Assembly (NCBI RefSeq): GCF_001457475.1
Contig: NZ_LN831029.1
Location: 6,200,001-6,264,000, forward strand
Direction: 5' to 3'
DNA length: 64,000 bases
DNA from: Achromobacter xylosoxidans
Lineage (GTDB): Bacteria > Pseudomonadota > Gammaproteobacteria > Burkholderiales > Burkholderiaceae_B
The notes under the pieces are model-generated. The model ran no database searches. It was not told where the DNA came from and saw only the letters and a program-made list of their open reading frames with translations. Within the stretch, counting starts at the first letter, position 1, and each line of letters begins with the position of its first letter. This document shows positions 16,383 to 25,502 of the stretch, piece after piece. Made by a program: the position numbers and the translations under genes.

Positions 16383-17912
16383 ATGCCGCTTTCGATAGCG
16401 CAGAAAAATAGCTTCACGCTGGCCGCCGTCTGCCTGGCCGCCCTGATGTTCGGCCTGGAGATTTCCAGCGTGCCGGTGATCCTGCCCACACTGGAACAGG
16501 CGCTGCGCAGCGGCTTCCAGGAACTGCAATGGATCATGAACGCCTACACCATCGCCTGCACCACGGTGCTGATGGCAGCGGGCACGCTGGCCGACCGCTA
16601 CGGCCGCAAGCGCCTGCTGATGGCCAGCCTGGCGGTGTTCGGCCTGACCTCGCTGGTCTGCGGCTGGGCGCAGGACACCGGCGTGCTGATTGCCGGCCGC
16701 GCCCTGCAGGGCCTGTCCGGCGGCGCCATGTTGATCTGCCAGGTGGCGGTGCTGTCGCACCGCTTCCAGGAGGGCGCCGCGCGTGGCCGGGCCTTTGGCG
16801 CCTGGGGCATTGCCTTCGGCGTCGGCCTGGGATTCGGCCCGGTCATCGGCTCGGCCATCGTCGCGCTATCGAGCTGGCAATGGGTATTCCTGGCGCATGG
16901 CCCGCTGGCACTGGTCGCGCTGGGGCTGACGTGGCAGGGCGTGGACGAATCGCGCGATCCGCGCCAGCGCAAGCTGGACGTGGCCGGCATCGTCTCGCTG
17001 TCGCTGGCGGTGTTCGGCCTGGCCTGGTTCATTACCCAGGGTCCCGCGGCTGGCTTCACCAGCGCGCCGACCCTCGCCAGCCTGGGCGCGGCCATCCTGG
17101 CGCTGGTCGTCTTCGTGATCGCCGAACGCCGCTGCGCCGACCCGATGTTCGACTTCGCGGTGTTCCGCATCCGCCGCTTCTCCGGCGCGCTGCTGGCGTC
17201 GGCCGCGATGAACTTCAGCTTCTGGCCCTTCATGATCTACCTGCCACTGTATTTCCAGAACGGCCTGGGCTACGGCGGCCTGGGCACTGGCCTGTCGCTG
17301 CTGGCCTACACCCTGCCGACGCTGGTGGCGCCGCCGCTGGGCGAGAAACTGGCGCTGCGCTACCGCCCCGACACGGTGATCCCGGCCGGCCTGTTCGCCA
17401 TCTGCCTGGGCTTCGCGCTGATGAAATGGGGCAGCGGCGTCGCGCACGCCAGCTGGCTGACGATGCTGCCCGGCTGCCTGCTGGCCGGCACCGGCCTGGG
17501 CCTGATCAATACGCCCGTCACCAACACCACCACGGGCGCGGTGCCCGGCGACCGCGCCGGCATGGCCTCGGGCATCGACATCAGCGTGCGCATGATCAGC
17601 CTGTCGATCAATATCGCCTTGATGGGGTTCCTGCTGGTCGAAAGCGTGCTGTCTTCCTTGCGCCGCCATTGGCCCCAGGCGCCCGCCGATGCCACGCTGC
17701 GCGCCATGGCCGAGGCCCTGTCGGCGGGCAACCTGGGCGATGGCGCCGGGCTCGCGATCCCCGCGGACGTGGCCCGGACCGCGCTGACGCAGGGGTTCGG
17801 CGACGTGATGCTGTACGGCGCGGCGGCCGTCGGCCTGCTGGCGCTGGCCAGCCTGGCTACCTTCCGGGGTGCCCGGCCGCGTCACCGGGCGGTCGCCGGG
17901 TCCGGCGGCTGA
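16383..17912 (+). CDS. MFS exporter, DHA2 (14-helix) family
   Basis: 509 residues with about fourteen hydrophobic segments. It shows the MFS loop 2-3 motif GTLADRYGRKR (near residue 72) and the antiporter-type motif C region (WGIAFGVGLGFGPVIGS near residue 142). This size and layout fit the DHA2 drug:H+ antiporters (EmrB/QacA type). The ATG at 16383 is preferred over a GTG at 16371 because GAG lies seven bases upstream. It is divergent from a LysR regulator, and no membrane-fusion partner is adjacent. The exported compound is unknown. Confidence 0.85.
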   Translation: MPLSIAQKNSFTLAAVCLAALMFGLEISSVPVILPTLEQALRSGFQELQWIMNAYTIACTTVLMAAGTLADRYGRKRLLMASLAVFGLTSLVCGWAQDTGVLIAGRALQGLSGGAMLICQVAVLSHRFQEGAARGRAFGAWGIAFGVGLGFGPVIGSAIVALSSWQWVFLAHGPLALVALGLTWQGVDESRDPRQRKLDVAGIVSLSLAVFGLAWFITQGPAAGFTSAPTLASLGAAILALVVFVIAERRCADPMFDFAVFRIRRFSGALLASAAMNFSFWPFMIYLPLYFQNGLGYGGLGTGLSLLAYTLPTLVAPPLGEKLALRYRPDTVIPAGLFAICLGFALMKWGSGVAHASWLTMLPGCLLAGTGLGLINTPVTNTTTGAVPGDRAGMASGIDISVRMISLSINIALMGFLLVESVLSSLRRHWPQAPADATLRAMAEALSAGNLGDGAGLAIPADVARTALTQGFGDVMLYGAAAVGLLALASLATFRGARPRHRAVAGSGG

Positions 17913-18071
17913 ACGCCGCCACGCAGGCGTGCGCCGCAGGCATACGCTTATTACCAGAATGACTTAGACGGTCGAAGCGGCTGCCTGTTACGGTTATGAA
18001 TCCCCCAGTCCCCGCCCAGGGCGGGCCAAGCTTGCGGGGACCAGACCGAGAAGACCTCAAGGGCAGTAGAC

Positions 18072-19808
18072 ATGTACGTGTATGACCCCGTCGACCAGCA
18101 GCTCGTCGAGCAGCGCGTGGCGCAGTTCGCCGATCAGACGCGCCGCTTCCTCGATGGCCAGCTCACCGAAGATGAATTCCGCGTCCTGCGCCTGCAGAAC
18201 GGCCTGTATATCCAGCGCCACGCGCCGATGCTGCGGGTGGCCATCCCCTACGGCATCCTGGCCTCGCGCCAGCTGCGCACCCTGGCGCACATCGCGCGCA
18301 AGTGGGACCGCGGCTACGGCCACTTCAGCACGCGCCAAAACATCCAGTTCAACTGGCCCAAGCTGGAAGACGTGCCGGACATCCTGGCCGAACTGGCCAC
18401 GGTGCAGATGCACGCCATCCAGACCAGCGGCAACTGTATCCGCAACACCACCACCGACCACTTCGCCGGCGTCGCGCCGGACGAGCTGATCGACCCGCTG
18501 GTGTGGTGCGAGATCATCCGCCAGTGGTCCACGCTGCACCCCGAATTCGCGTTCCTGCCGCGCAAGTTCAAGATCGCGGTCAGCGGCGCCGTGCAGGACC
18601 GCGCCGCGGTCGGCGTGCACGACATCGGCCTGCAGGCGGTCGAGCGCGACGGCAAGCTCGGTTTCCGCGTCTGGGTCGGCGGCGGCATGGGCCGCACGCC
18701 CATCGTCGGCAAGCTGATCAACCCGTTCGTCGAATGGCAGGACCTGCTGACCTACCTGCAGGCCGCGCTGCGGGTCTACAACCTGCATGGCCGCCGCGAC
18801 AACAAGTACAAGGCGCGCATCAAGATCCTGGTGAAGGACCTGACGCCGGAAGTCTACGCGCAGCAGGTTGACGAACAGTGGCAGCTGATCAAGGGCGGCC
18901 CCGACACCATCACGCAGGAATTCGTCGACACCATCGCCGCGCGCTTCATCTGGCCGCAATACGATCCGGCCGCGGCCCACGATACCGACAACACGGCGGC
19001 GCTGGCCGCCGCCGACAAGCGCTTCGCGCGCTGGGTCCGCACCAACGTGCACGCCCACAAGACGCCGGGCTACGCCGCCGTCACCGTCTCGCTCAAGGCC
19101 ACCGGCGTGCCGCCGGGCGACATCACCGCCGACCAGATGGACGCGGTGGCCGCGCTGGCCGATGAATACGGCTTCGGCGAACTGCGCGTGTCGCATGAGC
19201 AGAACCTGATCCTGGCCGACGTGCGCCGCGCGCGCCTGCACGAGTTGTGGGGCAAGCTCGAAGCGCTGAACCTGGCCACGCCCAACGTCGGCCTGCTGAC
19301 CAACATCATCGCCTGTCCGGGCGGGGATTTCTGCGCGCTCGCCAACGCCGTGTCGATCCCCGTGGCCGAGGCCATCCAGCGCCAGTTCGACAACCTCGAC
19401 TACCTGTTCGAGATCGGCGAGCTGGACCTGAACATCTCCGGCTGCATCAACTCCTGCGGCCACCACCACGTCGGCCACATCGGCATCCTGGGTGTCGATA
19501 AGGCCGGCGAAGAGTGGTACCAGGTCACCATCGGCGGCCGCCAGAACGGCGCCGCCAAGCCCCTGCCTGACATCGAATCGACGAAGGGCGGCGGCGCCGC
19601 CATCGGCCGCATCATCGGCCCCTCGTTCGCCCGCGACCAGGTGCCGGGCGTGGTCGACCGCCTGATCCGCACCTACCTTGGCCTGCGCGACAGCGAGGAG
19701 GAACGCTTCATCGACGTGGTGGACCGCGTCGGCATCGATCCCTTCAAGCAAGACGTGTATTCCGACCCCGCCTTTGCCAAGCCCGCCCAGGAGGCCGCCC
19801 ATGTCTGA
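18072..19808 (+). CDS. cysI: sulfite (or nitrite) reductase hemoprotein subunit, CysI type
   Basis: 578 residues. Two ferredoxin-like half-domains alternate with siroheme/Fe4S4 domains. The cluster cysteines are Cys415, Cys421 (ACPGGDFC) and Cys458, Cys462 (GCINSC), the last bridging to siroheme. Arg/Lys-rich substrate-binding stretches (FSTRQNIQFNW near 88; IQTSGNCIRNTTTD near 117) are present. It reduces sulfite to sulfide in assimilation; the following DUF934 gene is the usual partner in such proteobacterial cys loci. No flavoprotein subunit gene (cysJ) is beside it, so electrons probably come from ferredoxin or another reductase. Confidence 0.9.
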   Translation: MYVYDPVDQQLVEQRVAQFADQTRRFLDGQLTEDEFRVLRLQNGLYIQRHAPMLRVAIPYGILASRQLRTLAHIARKWDRGYGHFSTRQNIQFNWPKLEDVPDILAELATVQMHAIQTSGNCIRNTTTDHFAGVAPDELIDPLVWCEIIRQWSTLHPEFAFLPRKFKIAVSGAVQDRAAVGVHDIGLQAVERDGKLGFRVWVGGGMGRTPIVGKLINPFVEWQDLLTYLQAALRVYNLHGRRDNKYKARIKILVKDLTPEVYAQQVDEQWQLIKGGPDTITQEFVDTIAARFIWPQYDPAAAHDTDNTAALAAADKRFARWVRTNVHAHKTPGYAAVTVSLKATGVPPGDITADQMDAVAALADEYGFGELRVSHEQNLILADVRRARLHELWGKLEALNLATPNVGLLTNIIACPGGDFCALANAVSIPVAEAIQRQFDNLDYLFEIGELDLNISGCINSCGHHHVGHIGILGVDKAGEEWYQVTIGGRQNGAAKPLPDIESTKGGGAAIGRIIGPSFARDQVPGVVDRLIRTYLGLRDSEEERFIDVVDRVGIDPFKQDVYSDPAFAKPAQEAAHV

Positions 19809-20346
19809 GCCCTACGCCCACGACGCGCCCGGCCCGCACCTGATCCGCAACGGGCAACTCGAAAGCGACGCGGCCCGCCCCTTCGTGCCCGATCCCGAGG
19901 TGGCGGCCGACGGCCAGGTGCCGACCGACGAGCCCGGCTGGATCGTGCCGCTGGCCACCTGGAAGGCCTCGCGCGCCACGCTGCGCCGCCATCGCCATCC
20001 GGTCGCGGTCCTGCTGGGACCCGACGCTGATCTGCGCGACCTGCTGGAAGCCGACGGCACGCTCGATCCCGCCGGCATCGCCTTCATCGCGGTGGACTTC
20101 CCCGTCTACACCGACGGCCGCGGCTATTCGCTGGCGCAACTGCTGCGCACCCGCTATCACTGGACGGGCGAACTGCGCGCCGTCGGCGACGTGATGATCG
20201 ACACCATCCACTACCAGGCGCGCGTCGGCTTCGACAGCTTCCTGGTCAAGCCGGGCCACGACCCGCGCAAGGCGCTGGACGCGTTCAAGACCTTCACGGT
20301 GCACTACCAGAAGACCTACCGCGCGCCCGCGCCGGCGCAGGCCTGA
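19801..20346 (+). CDS. DUF934 family protein (sulfur assimilation partner)
   Basis: 181 residues, cytoplasmic. The ATG at 19801 overlaps the cysI stop by eight bases and AGGAGG lies eight bases before it, so the two are translationally coupled. The C-terminal core (FPVYTDGRGYSLAQLLRTRY, then DVMIDTIHYQARVGFDSFLV) is the DUF934 signature. Members sit next to sulfite reductase genes and are thought to help reduction of oxidised sulfur; the exact role is unknown. Confidence 0.88.
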   Translation: MSEPYAHDAPGPHLIRNGQLESDAARPFVPDPEVAADGQVPTDEPGWIVPLATWKASRATLRRHRHPVAVLLGPDADLRDLLEADGTLDPAGIAFIAVDFPVYTDGRGYSLAQLLRTRYHWTGELRAVGDVMIDTIHYQARVGFDSFLVKPGHDPRKALDAFKTFTVHYQKTYRAPAPAQA

Positions 20347-20355
20347 CACGCGCAG

Positions 20356-20380
20356 CCGGCCTCGATGCCATCGAGGCCGG
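20356..20380. terminator. hairpin between convergent DUF934 and IclR genes
   Basis: 11-bp perfect stem (CCGGCCTCGAT and its complement) with a 3-base loop, right after the DUF934 stop. There is no clear T tract, so it may be an attenuating hairpin and not a full terminator. Confidence 0.5.
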
Positions 20381-20396
20381 ACCGAACCCTTATCGT

Positions 20397-21200
20397 TCAA
20401 TCCGCCTCGTCGACCACGCCGGGCAAGCTCCAGCGCTGGCGCCTGACCTCGTCCTGCCCCAACTGCGTGCGGATCAACTCGGCAATGGCGCGCTGGCGCG
20501 GCGCCTGCATGCGGTCGATCAGGCTCGAGACGCTGACCGCCAGCCGCGGATAGCCGCCCGCGTCGCACAACGCCACCCCTACCCCCAGCACGCCCGGCAC
20601 CGCCGCATTGCCCACCACCGCCCAGCCCCGGTCGCGCGTGTTCTCGGCCAGCCGCCGCATCTGCGCCACCGTCATGCCGCCGTAGGCGCGCAGGGCCTGC
20701 TCGTTCTGTGCGATCACCTCGTCGGCCTCGGCCGGCGGCAAGGCGCCCAGCAGCGCCAGGCCGGCCGCGCCCACGCCCAGCGGCTGGCGATGGCCGATGG
20801 TCACCGCCAGCACCTGCACCGGATAGTTGCCGACCTCGCGATGCAGGCATAGCGAATCGCCGCCGGCGCGGCAGATCAGGAATGCCGAATCGCCGCTGAC
20901 GTCGCTGATCTGCCGCAGCACCGGCCGCAGGCCGCGCACCGCTTCGGCGTGCGGATCGCCGGCCATCATCACGCCCAGTTCCGCCATGCGCCAGTGCGGC
21001 GCATCCGGCTCGCGCAGCGCGTAGCCCTCCTGCGCCAGCACATCCAGGTACCGGTAGACGGTGGAGCGCTGCATGCCGGCGGCGCGCGCGATGTCTGTCA
21101 CGTGCATGCCGGCCGCGCCCGCCTGGCGCAGCACGCCCAGCACCCGCAGCCCGCGCCGCAACACCCGCGGCCCGCCGTCGTCGCTTTCCGGTTTGTTCAT
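20397..21200 (-). CDS. IclR-family transcriptional regulator
   Basis: 267 residues. N-terminal winged helix-turn-helix (MHVTDIARAAGMQRSTVYRYLDVL, about 31-54), then the IclR ligand domain. The open frame reaches further up, but the ATG at 21200 gives the usual N terminus. Divergent from the Bug-CoA ligase operon; TCTGGACA and its inverted copy flank the shared promoter. It probably senses the acid handled by that operon. Confidence 0.88.
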   Translation of the reverse strand: MNKPESDDGGPRVLRRGLRVLGVLRQAGAAGMHVTDIARAAGMQRSTVYRYLDVLAQEGYALREPDAPHWRMAELGVMMAGDPHAEAVRGLRPVLRQISDVSGDSAFLICRAGGDSLCLHREVGNYPVQVLAVTIGHRQPLGVGAAGLALLGALPPAEADEVIAQNEQALRAYGGMTVAQMRRLAENTRDRGWAVVGNAAVPGVLGVGVALCDAGGYPRLAVSVSSLIDRMQAPRQRAIAELIRTQLGQDEVRRQRWSLPGVVDEAD

Positions 21201-21202
21201 TT

Positions 21203-21276
21203 TCTGGACACCTTGCGTTGATGAGGCGCCTATCAAAGCCCAATATGAAGTCGGGCAGGCAAAGATCTGTCCAGAT
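21203..21276. promoter_or_regulatory. divergent promoter with IclR operator candidates
   Basis: TCTGGACA (21203-21210) and its exact inverse TGTCCAGA (21268-21275) are 57 bases apart. The right copy is part of a compact dyad ATCTGTCCAGAT (21265-21276), and a related TAGACAAACAGGA follows. These are plausible IclR sites controlling both directions. Confidence 0.5.
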
Positions 21277-21302
21277 ATTAGACAAACAGGACGGAGACAA
21301 CC

Positions 21303-22292
21303 ATGCAGACATTCAGCAGGCGGCTGGCCGCCAGCGTCGCGGCCCTGGCGGGCGCCATTGCATTCAGCGCGCCGAGCCAGGCTGCCAAACCCTATCCCGA
21401 ACGCCCGGTGACCCTGGTGGTCGGTTACGCCGCGGGCGGCGCCACCGACATCGTGGCGCGCCTGGTCGCCAAGGCCCTGAACGAGGAACTCGGCCAGACC
21501 ATCGTGGTGGAGAACAAGACCGGCGCCAACAGCAACATCGGCGCCGAAATCGTCGCGCGCGCCGCGCCCGACGGCTATACGCTCTACGTCGGCTCGATCG
21601 CCAACACCATCAACCGCACGCTGTACAGCAAGCTCAACTACGACTTCGTCAAGGACTTCGAGCCGATCGGCCTGCTGGCGACCATCCCCAACATCCTGGT
21701 GGTCAACCCCAAGCTGCCGGTCAAGACGGTGCCGGAATACCTGGCCTACGCCAAGGCCCACCCCGGCAAGCTGACCTGCGCCTCGTCGGGCAGCGGCTCG
21801 TCCATCCACCTGTCCTGCGAACTGTTCAAGATGCAGACCGGCACCGACATCCTGCACGTGCCCTATCGCGGCAGTGGTCCGGCGGTGGCCGACCTGCTGG
21901 GCGGCCAGGTCGATTCCATGTTCGACAACCTGCCCTCGTCATTGCCCCACGTGCAGGCTGGCAAGCTGCGCGCCATCGGCGTCACCTCGCCGCAGCGGCT
22001 TCCGGCCGTGCCCGACGTGCCGACGCTGGCCGAGTCCGGCCTGCCCGGCTTCGACGTCGAATCCTGGTTCGGCCTGATGGCGCCGGCTGGCACGCCGCAA
22101 CCCGTCATCGCGCGCCTGAACCAGGCCTTGAACAAGGCGCTGGCCGATCCCGCGCTGGTGGCGTCCTACAAACAATCGGGCTTCTACGCACCGCAACCGC
22201 CCAACACGCCGCAGACGTTCGGCAAGAAGATCGCCAGCGAAATCGACAAATGGGGCGAAGTGGTCAAGCGCGCCGACATCAAAGCCAACTGA
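21303..22292 (+). CDS. Bug/TctC-family periplasmic solute receptor
   Basis: 329 residues. A signal peptide (cut near SQAA, about residue 28) is followed by the Bug opening YPERPVTLVVGYAAGGATDIVAR and later LYVGSIANTINRTLY. Such receptors bind carboxylates and, with TctA/TctB elsewhere, import them or act as sensors. It leads an operon with a CoA ligase and a citrate-synthase-fold lyase, so a hydroxy-di- or tricarboxylate ligand is likely. GGACGGAGA ribosome region. Confidence 0.88.
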   Translation: MQTFSRRLAASVAALAGAIAFSAPSQAAKPYPERPVTLVVGYAAGGATDIVARLVAKALNEELGQTIVVENKTGANSNIGAEIVARAAPDGYTLYVGSIANTINRTLYSKLNYDFVKDFEPIGLLATIPNILVVNPKLPVKTVPEYLAYAKAHPGKLTCASSGSGSSIHLSCELFKMQTGTDILHVPYRGSGPAVADLLGGQVDSMFDNLPSSLPHVQAGKLRAIGVTSPQRLPAVPDVPTLAESGLPGFDVESWFGLMAPAGTPQPVIARLNQALNKALADPALVASYKQSGFYAPQPPNTPQTFGKKIASEIDKWGEVVKRADIKAN

Positions 22293-22303
22293 GGAGCACC
22301 AGG

Positions 22304-23809
22304 GTGTACCCGATAGATTTCTTTTTTCGCGCCGCCGAGCAGTATCCGGACCGCGTGGCGCTGGACGCGCCCGAGGGCCACGTAACGTATGCGCGGCTGG
22401 CCAAGGACGTGCGCGCGCTGGCCGCCGCGTTGCAGGACCTGGACCCGGCGCCACAGACCCGCGTCGCCCTGTGCGCGGGCAACACCAGCCGTCATATCCT
22501 GGCGCTGCTGGCGGTGCTGGCCAGCGGCAAGATCTGGGTGCCGCTGAACATCCGCAGCACCGCGCGCGAGATCGGGCGCATCCTGGACGCCACCGAGCCG
22601 TCCATCGTCATGGTCGACGGTGCCGGCGACGCGCTGGTGGCGGCGGGCGCGCCGCATCGCGTCAGCCTGGCGCCGGACATCGCCGGCCTGGCCTTCGAGA
22701 CCCTGCTGCAACGCGGCGCCGGTCGCGAACCGCTGCGCCACGCGTTGCCGCGCGAGGCCACCCAGGCAATCAAGTTCACCGGCGGCACCACCGGCCTGCC
22801 CAAGGGCGTGATGCAGCCCTATCACGCCTGGAACGCCGCCATCATCAACCAGATCCACAGTTGGGGCCTGACGCACGAGGACCGCTACGTGGTCGCCGCC
22901 CCGGTGACGCATGGCACCGGCACCTACCTCTTGCCGGTGCTGGCGCGCGGCGGCGCGCACGTGCTGCTCGACAGCGCCACGCCGGCCTCGATCACCGCCG
23001 CCTTCCGCGAACGCGGCGGCACCCTCAGCTTCATGCCGCCGACGCTGATCTACATGATCATGGCGCAGCCGGGCGTGTCGCGCGCCGATTTCCCGAGACT
23101 GCGCAACCTGATCTACGGCGGCGCGCCCATGCCGCCCGAAAAAATCGAACGCGCCCGCGCCTTCTTCGGCCCGGTGCTGGGCACCACCTACGGCCAGACC
23201 GAGGCGCCGCAGATCGTCACGGTGCTGCGTCCGGCCGACCTGGAATCGCCCGACAACCGCGCCTCGGTCGGCCGCGTCACCTGGCTGTCCGACGTCGCCA
23301 TCATGGACCCGGCCGGCGCCCTGCTGCCGCGCGGCGCGATCGGCGAAGTGGTGGTGCGCGGCGACCTGGTGATGTCGGGCTACTGGCGCCTGCCCGAGAA
23401 GACCGCCGAGACCATCGTCGACGGCTGGCTGCACACGGGCGACACCGGCCTGATCGATGAACGCGGCTACCTGTTCCTGAAGGACCGCCTGCGCGACGTC
23501 ATCATCACCGGCGGCTTCAACGTGTATCCCGTGGACGTCGAGAACGCGCTGTCGTCGCATCCGGCCGTCTACGAATGCTCGGTGTTCGGCCTGCCCGACG
23601 ACAAATGGGGCGAGGCCGTCCACGCCGCGGTGCAACTGCATCCCGGCGTCGCGGCCGACGCCGACGCGCTCAAGGCCCACGTGCGCGGCCTGCTCGGCCC
23701 GGTCGCCACGCCCAAGCAGATCCACCTCCACGCCAGCCTGCCGCGCTCGCCCGTCGGCAAGGTGCTCAAGAACGCCGTGCGCGACGCGGCCCTCAAGGAA
23801 TACCCATGA
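22304..23809 (+). CDS. AMP-forming acyl-CoA synthetase (class I adenylate-forming enzyme)
   Basis: 501 residues. ATP-binding motif KFTGGTTGLPKG (about 156-167), GTTYGQTEAP motif in the middle, GDTGLIDERGYLF near the hinge, and a C-terminal Lys in PRSPVGKVLKNAVRD. GTG start at 22304 preceded by GAGGAG. It would activate an organic acid to its CoA thioester using ATP. Its stop overlaps the next start (ATGA), tying it to a CoA-ester lyase. The substrate cannot be read from the sequence. Confidence 0.87.
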   Translation: MYPIDFFFRAAEQYPDRVALDAPEGHVTYARLAKDVRALAAALQDLDPAPQTRVALCAGNTSRHILALLAVLASGKIWVPLNIRSTAREIGRILDATEPSIVMVDGAGDALVAAGAPHRVSLAPDIAGLAFETLLQRGAGREPLRHALPREATQAIKFTGGTTGLPKGVMQPYHAWNAAIINQIHSWGLTHEDRYVVAAPVTHGTGTYLLPVLARGGAHVLLDSATPASITAAFRERGGTLSFMPPTLIYMIMAQPGVSRADFPRLRNLIYGGAPMPPEKIERARAFFGPVLGTTYGQTEAPQIVTVLRPADLESPDNRASVGRVTWLSDVAIMDPAGALLPRGAIGEVVVRGDLVMSGYWRLPEKTAETIVDGWLHTGDTGLIDERGYLFLKDRLRDVIITGGFNVYPVDVENALSSHPAVYECSVFGLPDDKWGEAVHAAVQLHPGVAADADALKAHVRGLLGPVATPKQIHLHASLPRSPVGKVLKNAVRDAALKEYP

Positions 23810-24594
23810 ACACGCCCGAAACCCGCCTCTGCGCCCATCACCTCACCGGCATGTCGTACCGCGACGTCGACCTGGTGGAAGACCTGATCGGCAAGAAGAC
23901 CTTCACCGAAGTCATGATCATGCAGATCCTGGGCCGCGAGGCGCGGCCGGTGGACATGCGCATCGTCGACGCGGTGCTGGTGACCTTGATGGAGCATGGC
24001 CTCACGCCCAGCGCCATCGCCACCCGCCTGATCTACATGAGCGCGCCCGAAAACCTGCAGGGCGCGGTGGCGTCCGGCCTGATGGCGGTCGGCAGCCAGT
24101 TCGTCGGCACCATGGAGAACTGCTCGCGCCTGCTGGACCGCATCCGCCAGGCCGCCGACGGCCGCGCCGAGGCGCTGGCGATCGCGCAGGAATTCCGCGC
24201 CAGCCGCCAGCCGCTGCCGGGCTTCGGCCATCACCTGCACAAGCCCGACGACCCGCGTTCGATCAAGCTGCTGGCGCTGGCCGAGGCCGAGCCGGACCTG
24301 CCCGGCGATTCGCTCAAGGCGCTGCGCCTGCTGGCGGCGGCGATCGACGAGACCTACGGCAAGCACATCACCATCAACGCCACTGGCGCCGTCGCCGCGC
24401 TGCTCAGCGAGATCGGCGTGCCCACCGCGCTGATGCGCGGCTTTGCGGTCATCTCGCGCGCCGCCGGCCTGGTGTCGCACGTGGCCGAGGAACAGCAGAG
24501 CCCGAGCGGCCGCTTTATCTGGGAAACCATCGACCACGCCATTCCCTACGTCGGCAAGGGCAAGTCGCACCAGCGCGACGGAGAACCGTCGTGA
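23806..24594 (+). CDS. citrate-synthase-fold protein, citryl-CoA lyase type
   Basis: 262 residues, shorter than citrate synthase (about 430). The block GFGHHLHKPDDPRS corresponds to citrate synthase GFGHxVYKxxDPR and keeps its histidine. Two other catalytic residues of citrate synthase look changed: the GPxHGG histidine region reads GSQFVGT, and the NVD aspartate region reads NATG. That pattern fits the citryl-CoA lyase group, which cleaves a citryl-like CoA ester to acetyl-CoA and an oxo acid. Overlaps the CoA ligase by four bases and the SDR by four. Confidence 0.82.
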   Translation: MNTPETRLCAHHLTGMSYRDVDLVEDLIGKKTFTEVMIMQILGREARPVDMRIVDAVLVTLMEHGLTPSAIATRLIYMSAPENLQGAVASGLMAVGSQFVGTMENCSRLLDRIRQAADGRAEALAIAQEFRASRQPLPGFGHHLHKPDDPRSIKLLALAEAEPDLPGDSLKALRLLAAAIDETYGKHITINATGAVAALLSEIGVPTALMRGFAVISRAAGLVSHVAEEQQSPSGRFIWETIDHAIPYVGKGKSHQRDGEPS

Positions 24595-25406
24595 TCCCGC
24601 CCGCGCCCGGCGCGCGGCTGGCGGGCAAGATCGCGCTGGTGGCCGGCGCCGGTTCCTCGGCCGCCGGCTGGAGCATCGGCAAGGCCAGTTGCGTGACGCT
24701 GGCGCGTCAGGGCGCGGCCATCATCGCGCTGGACGCCGACCGGGCGGCGGCCGAGGACGCGGCCCATGAAGTCGAGCGAGCCGGCGGCCAGGCGCTGCCG
24801 GTGCAGGCCGACGTGGCCGACGCCGACGCCATGCGGGCCGCGGTGGACGCGGCACTGGCCCACTACGGCCGCATCGACGTGCTGCAAGCCAACGCCGGTA
24901 TCGGCAAGGTCGGCGGCCCGGAAGACATCGACCTGGCCGACTGGGACCGCATCCAGCGCGTCAACGTCACCAGCCTGCTGATCGCCACGCGCCTGCTGGC
25001 GCCCGTGATGCGGGCACAGGGCGGCGGCGCCATCGTCACCGTATCGTCGATCGCGGGCATCCGCTACACCGGTTATCCCCACCTGGCCTACAGCGTCAGC
25101 AAGGCCGCCGTGATCCATTTCGCGCGCATGGCGGCTCAGCAGTACGCGGCCGACGGCATCCGCGTCAATACCGTGATCCCGGGCCTGATCGATACGCCGC
25201 GTGTTGCCAGGAACGTGGCCGGCATGTTCGCCAAGGACGACCTGGAGGCGGCGCGCAAGGCGCGCGACCGGCAGGTGCCGATGGGCCGCATGGGCACGCC
25301 CTGGGAAGTGGCGAACGCGGTGGCGTTCCTGGCGTCGGATGAAGCGTCGTACATCACCGGCACGGAACTGCTGGTGGATGGGGGCCTGACGGGCAAATAC
25401 GCTTAG
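24591..25406 (+). CDS. SDR-family oxidoreductase
   Basis: 271 residues, GTG start at 24591 overlapping the previous stop. Ser153, Tyr167 and Lys171 are the catalytic residues. The cofactor loop is longer than normal: AGAGSSAAGWSIGKA (19-33) replaces TGxxxGxG. Asp48 and Asp50 after strand two suggest NAD(H). Last gene of the IclR-controlled operon. It might reduce or oxidise the oxo acid released by the lyase, which is inference. Confidence 0.85.
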   Translation: MIPPAPGARLAGKIALVAGAGSSAAGWSIGKASCVTLARQGAAIIALDADRAAAEDAAHEVERAGGQALPVQADVADADAMRAAVDAALAHYGRIDVLQANAGIGKVGGPEDIDLADWDRIQRVNVTSLLIATRLLAPVMRAQGGGAIVTVSSIAGIRYTGYPHLAYSVSKAAVIHFARMAAQQYAADGIRVNTVIPGLIDTPRVARNVAGMFAKDDLEAARKARDRQVPMGRMGTPWEVANAVAFLASDEASYITGTELLVDGGLTGKYA

Positions 25407-25502
25407 GGCAAACCGCAAGGAAGAACGTAGCGGCGCGGCCCGGGCGCGTATCCGGACCGCGTGACGCGGAGGACGCAACCAGGCCGCCCCGCGCCCTCGT
25501 CG

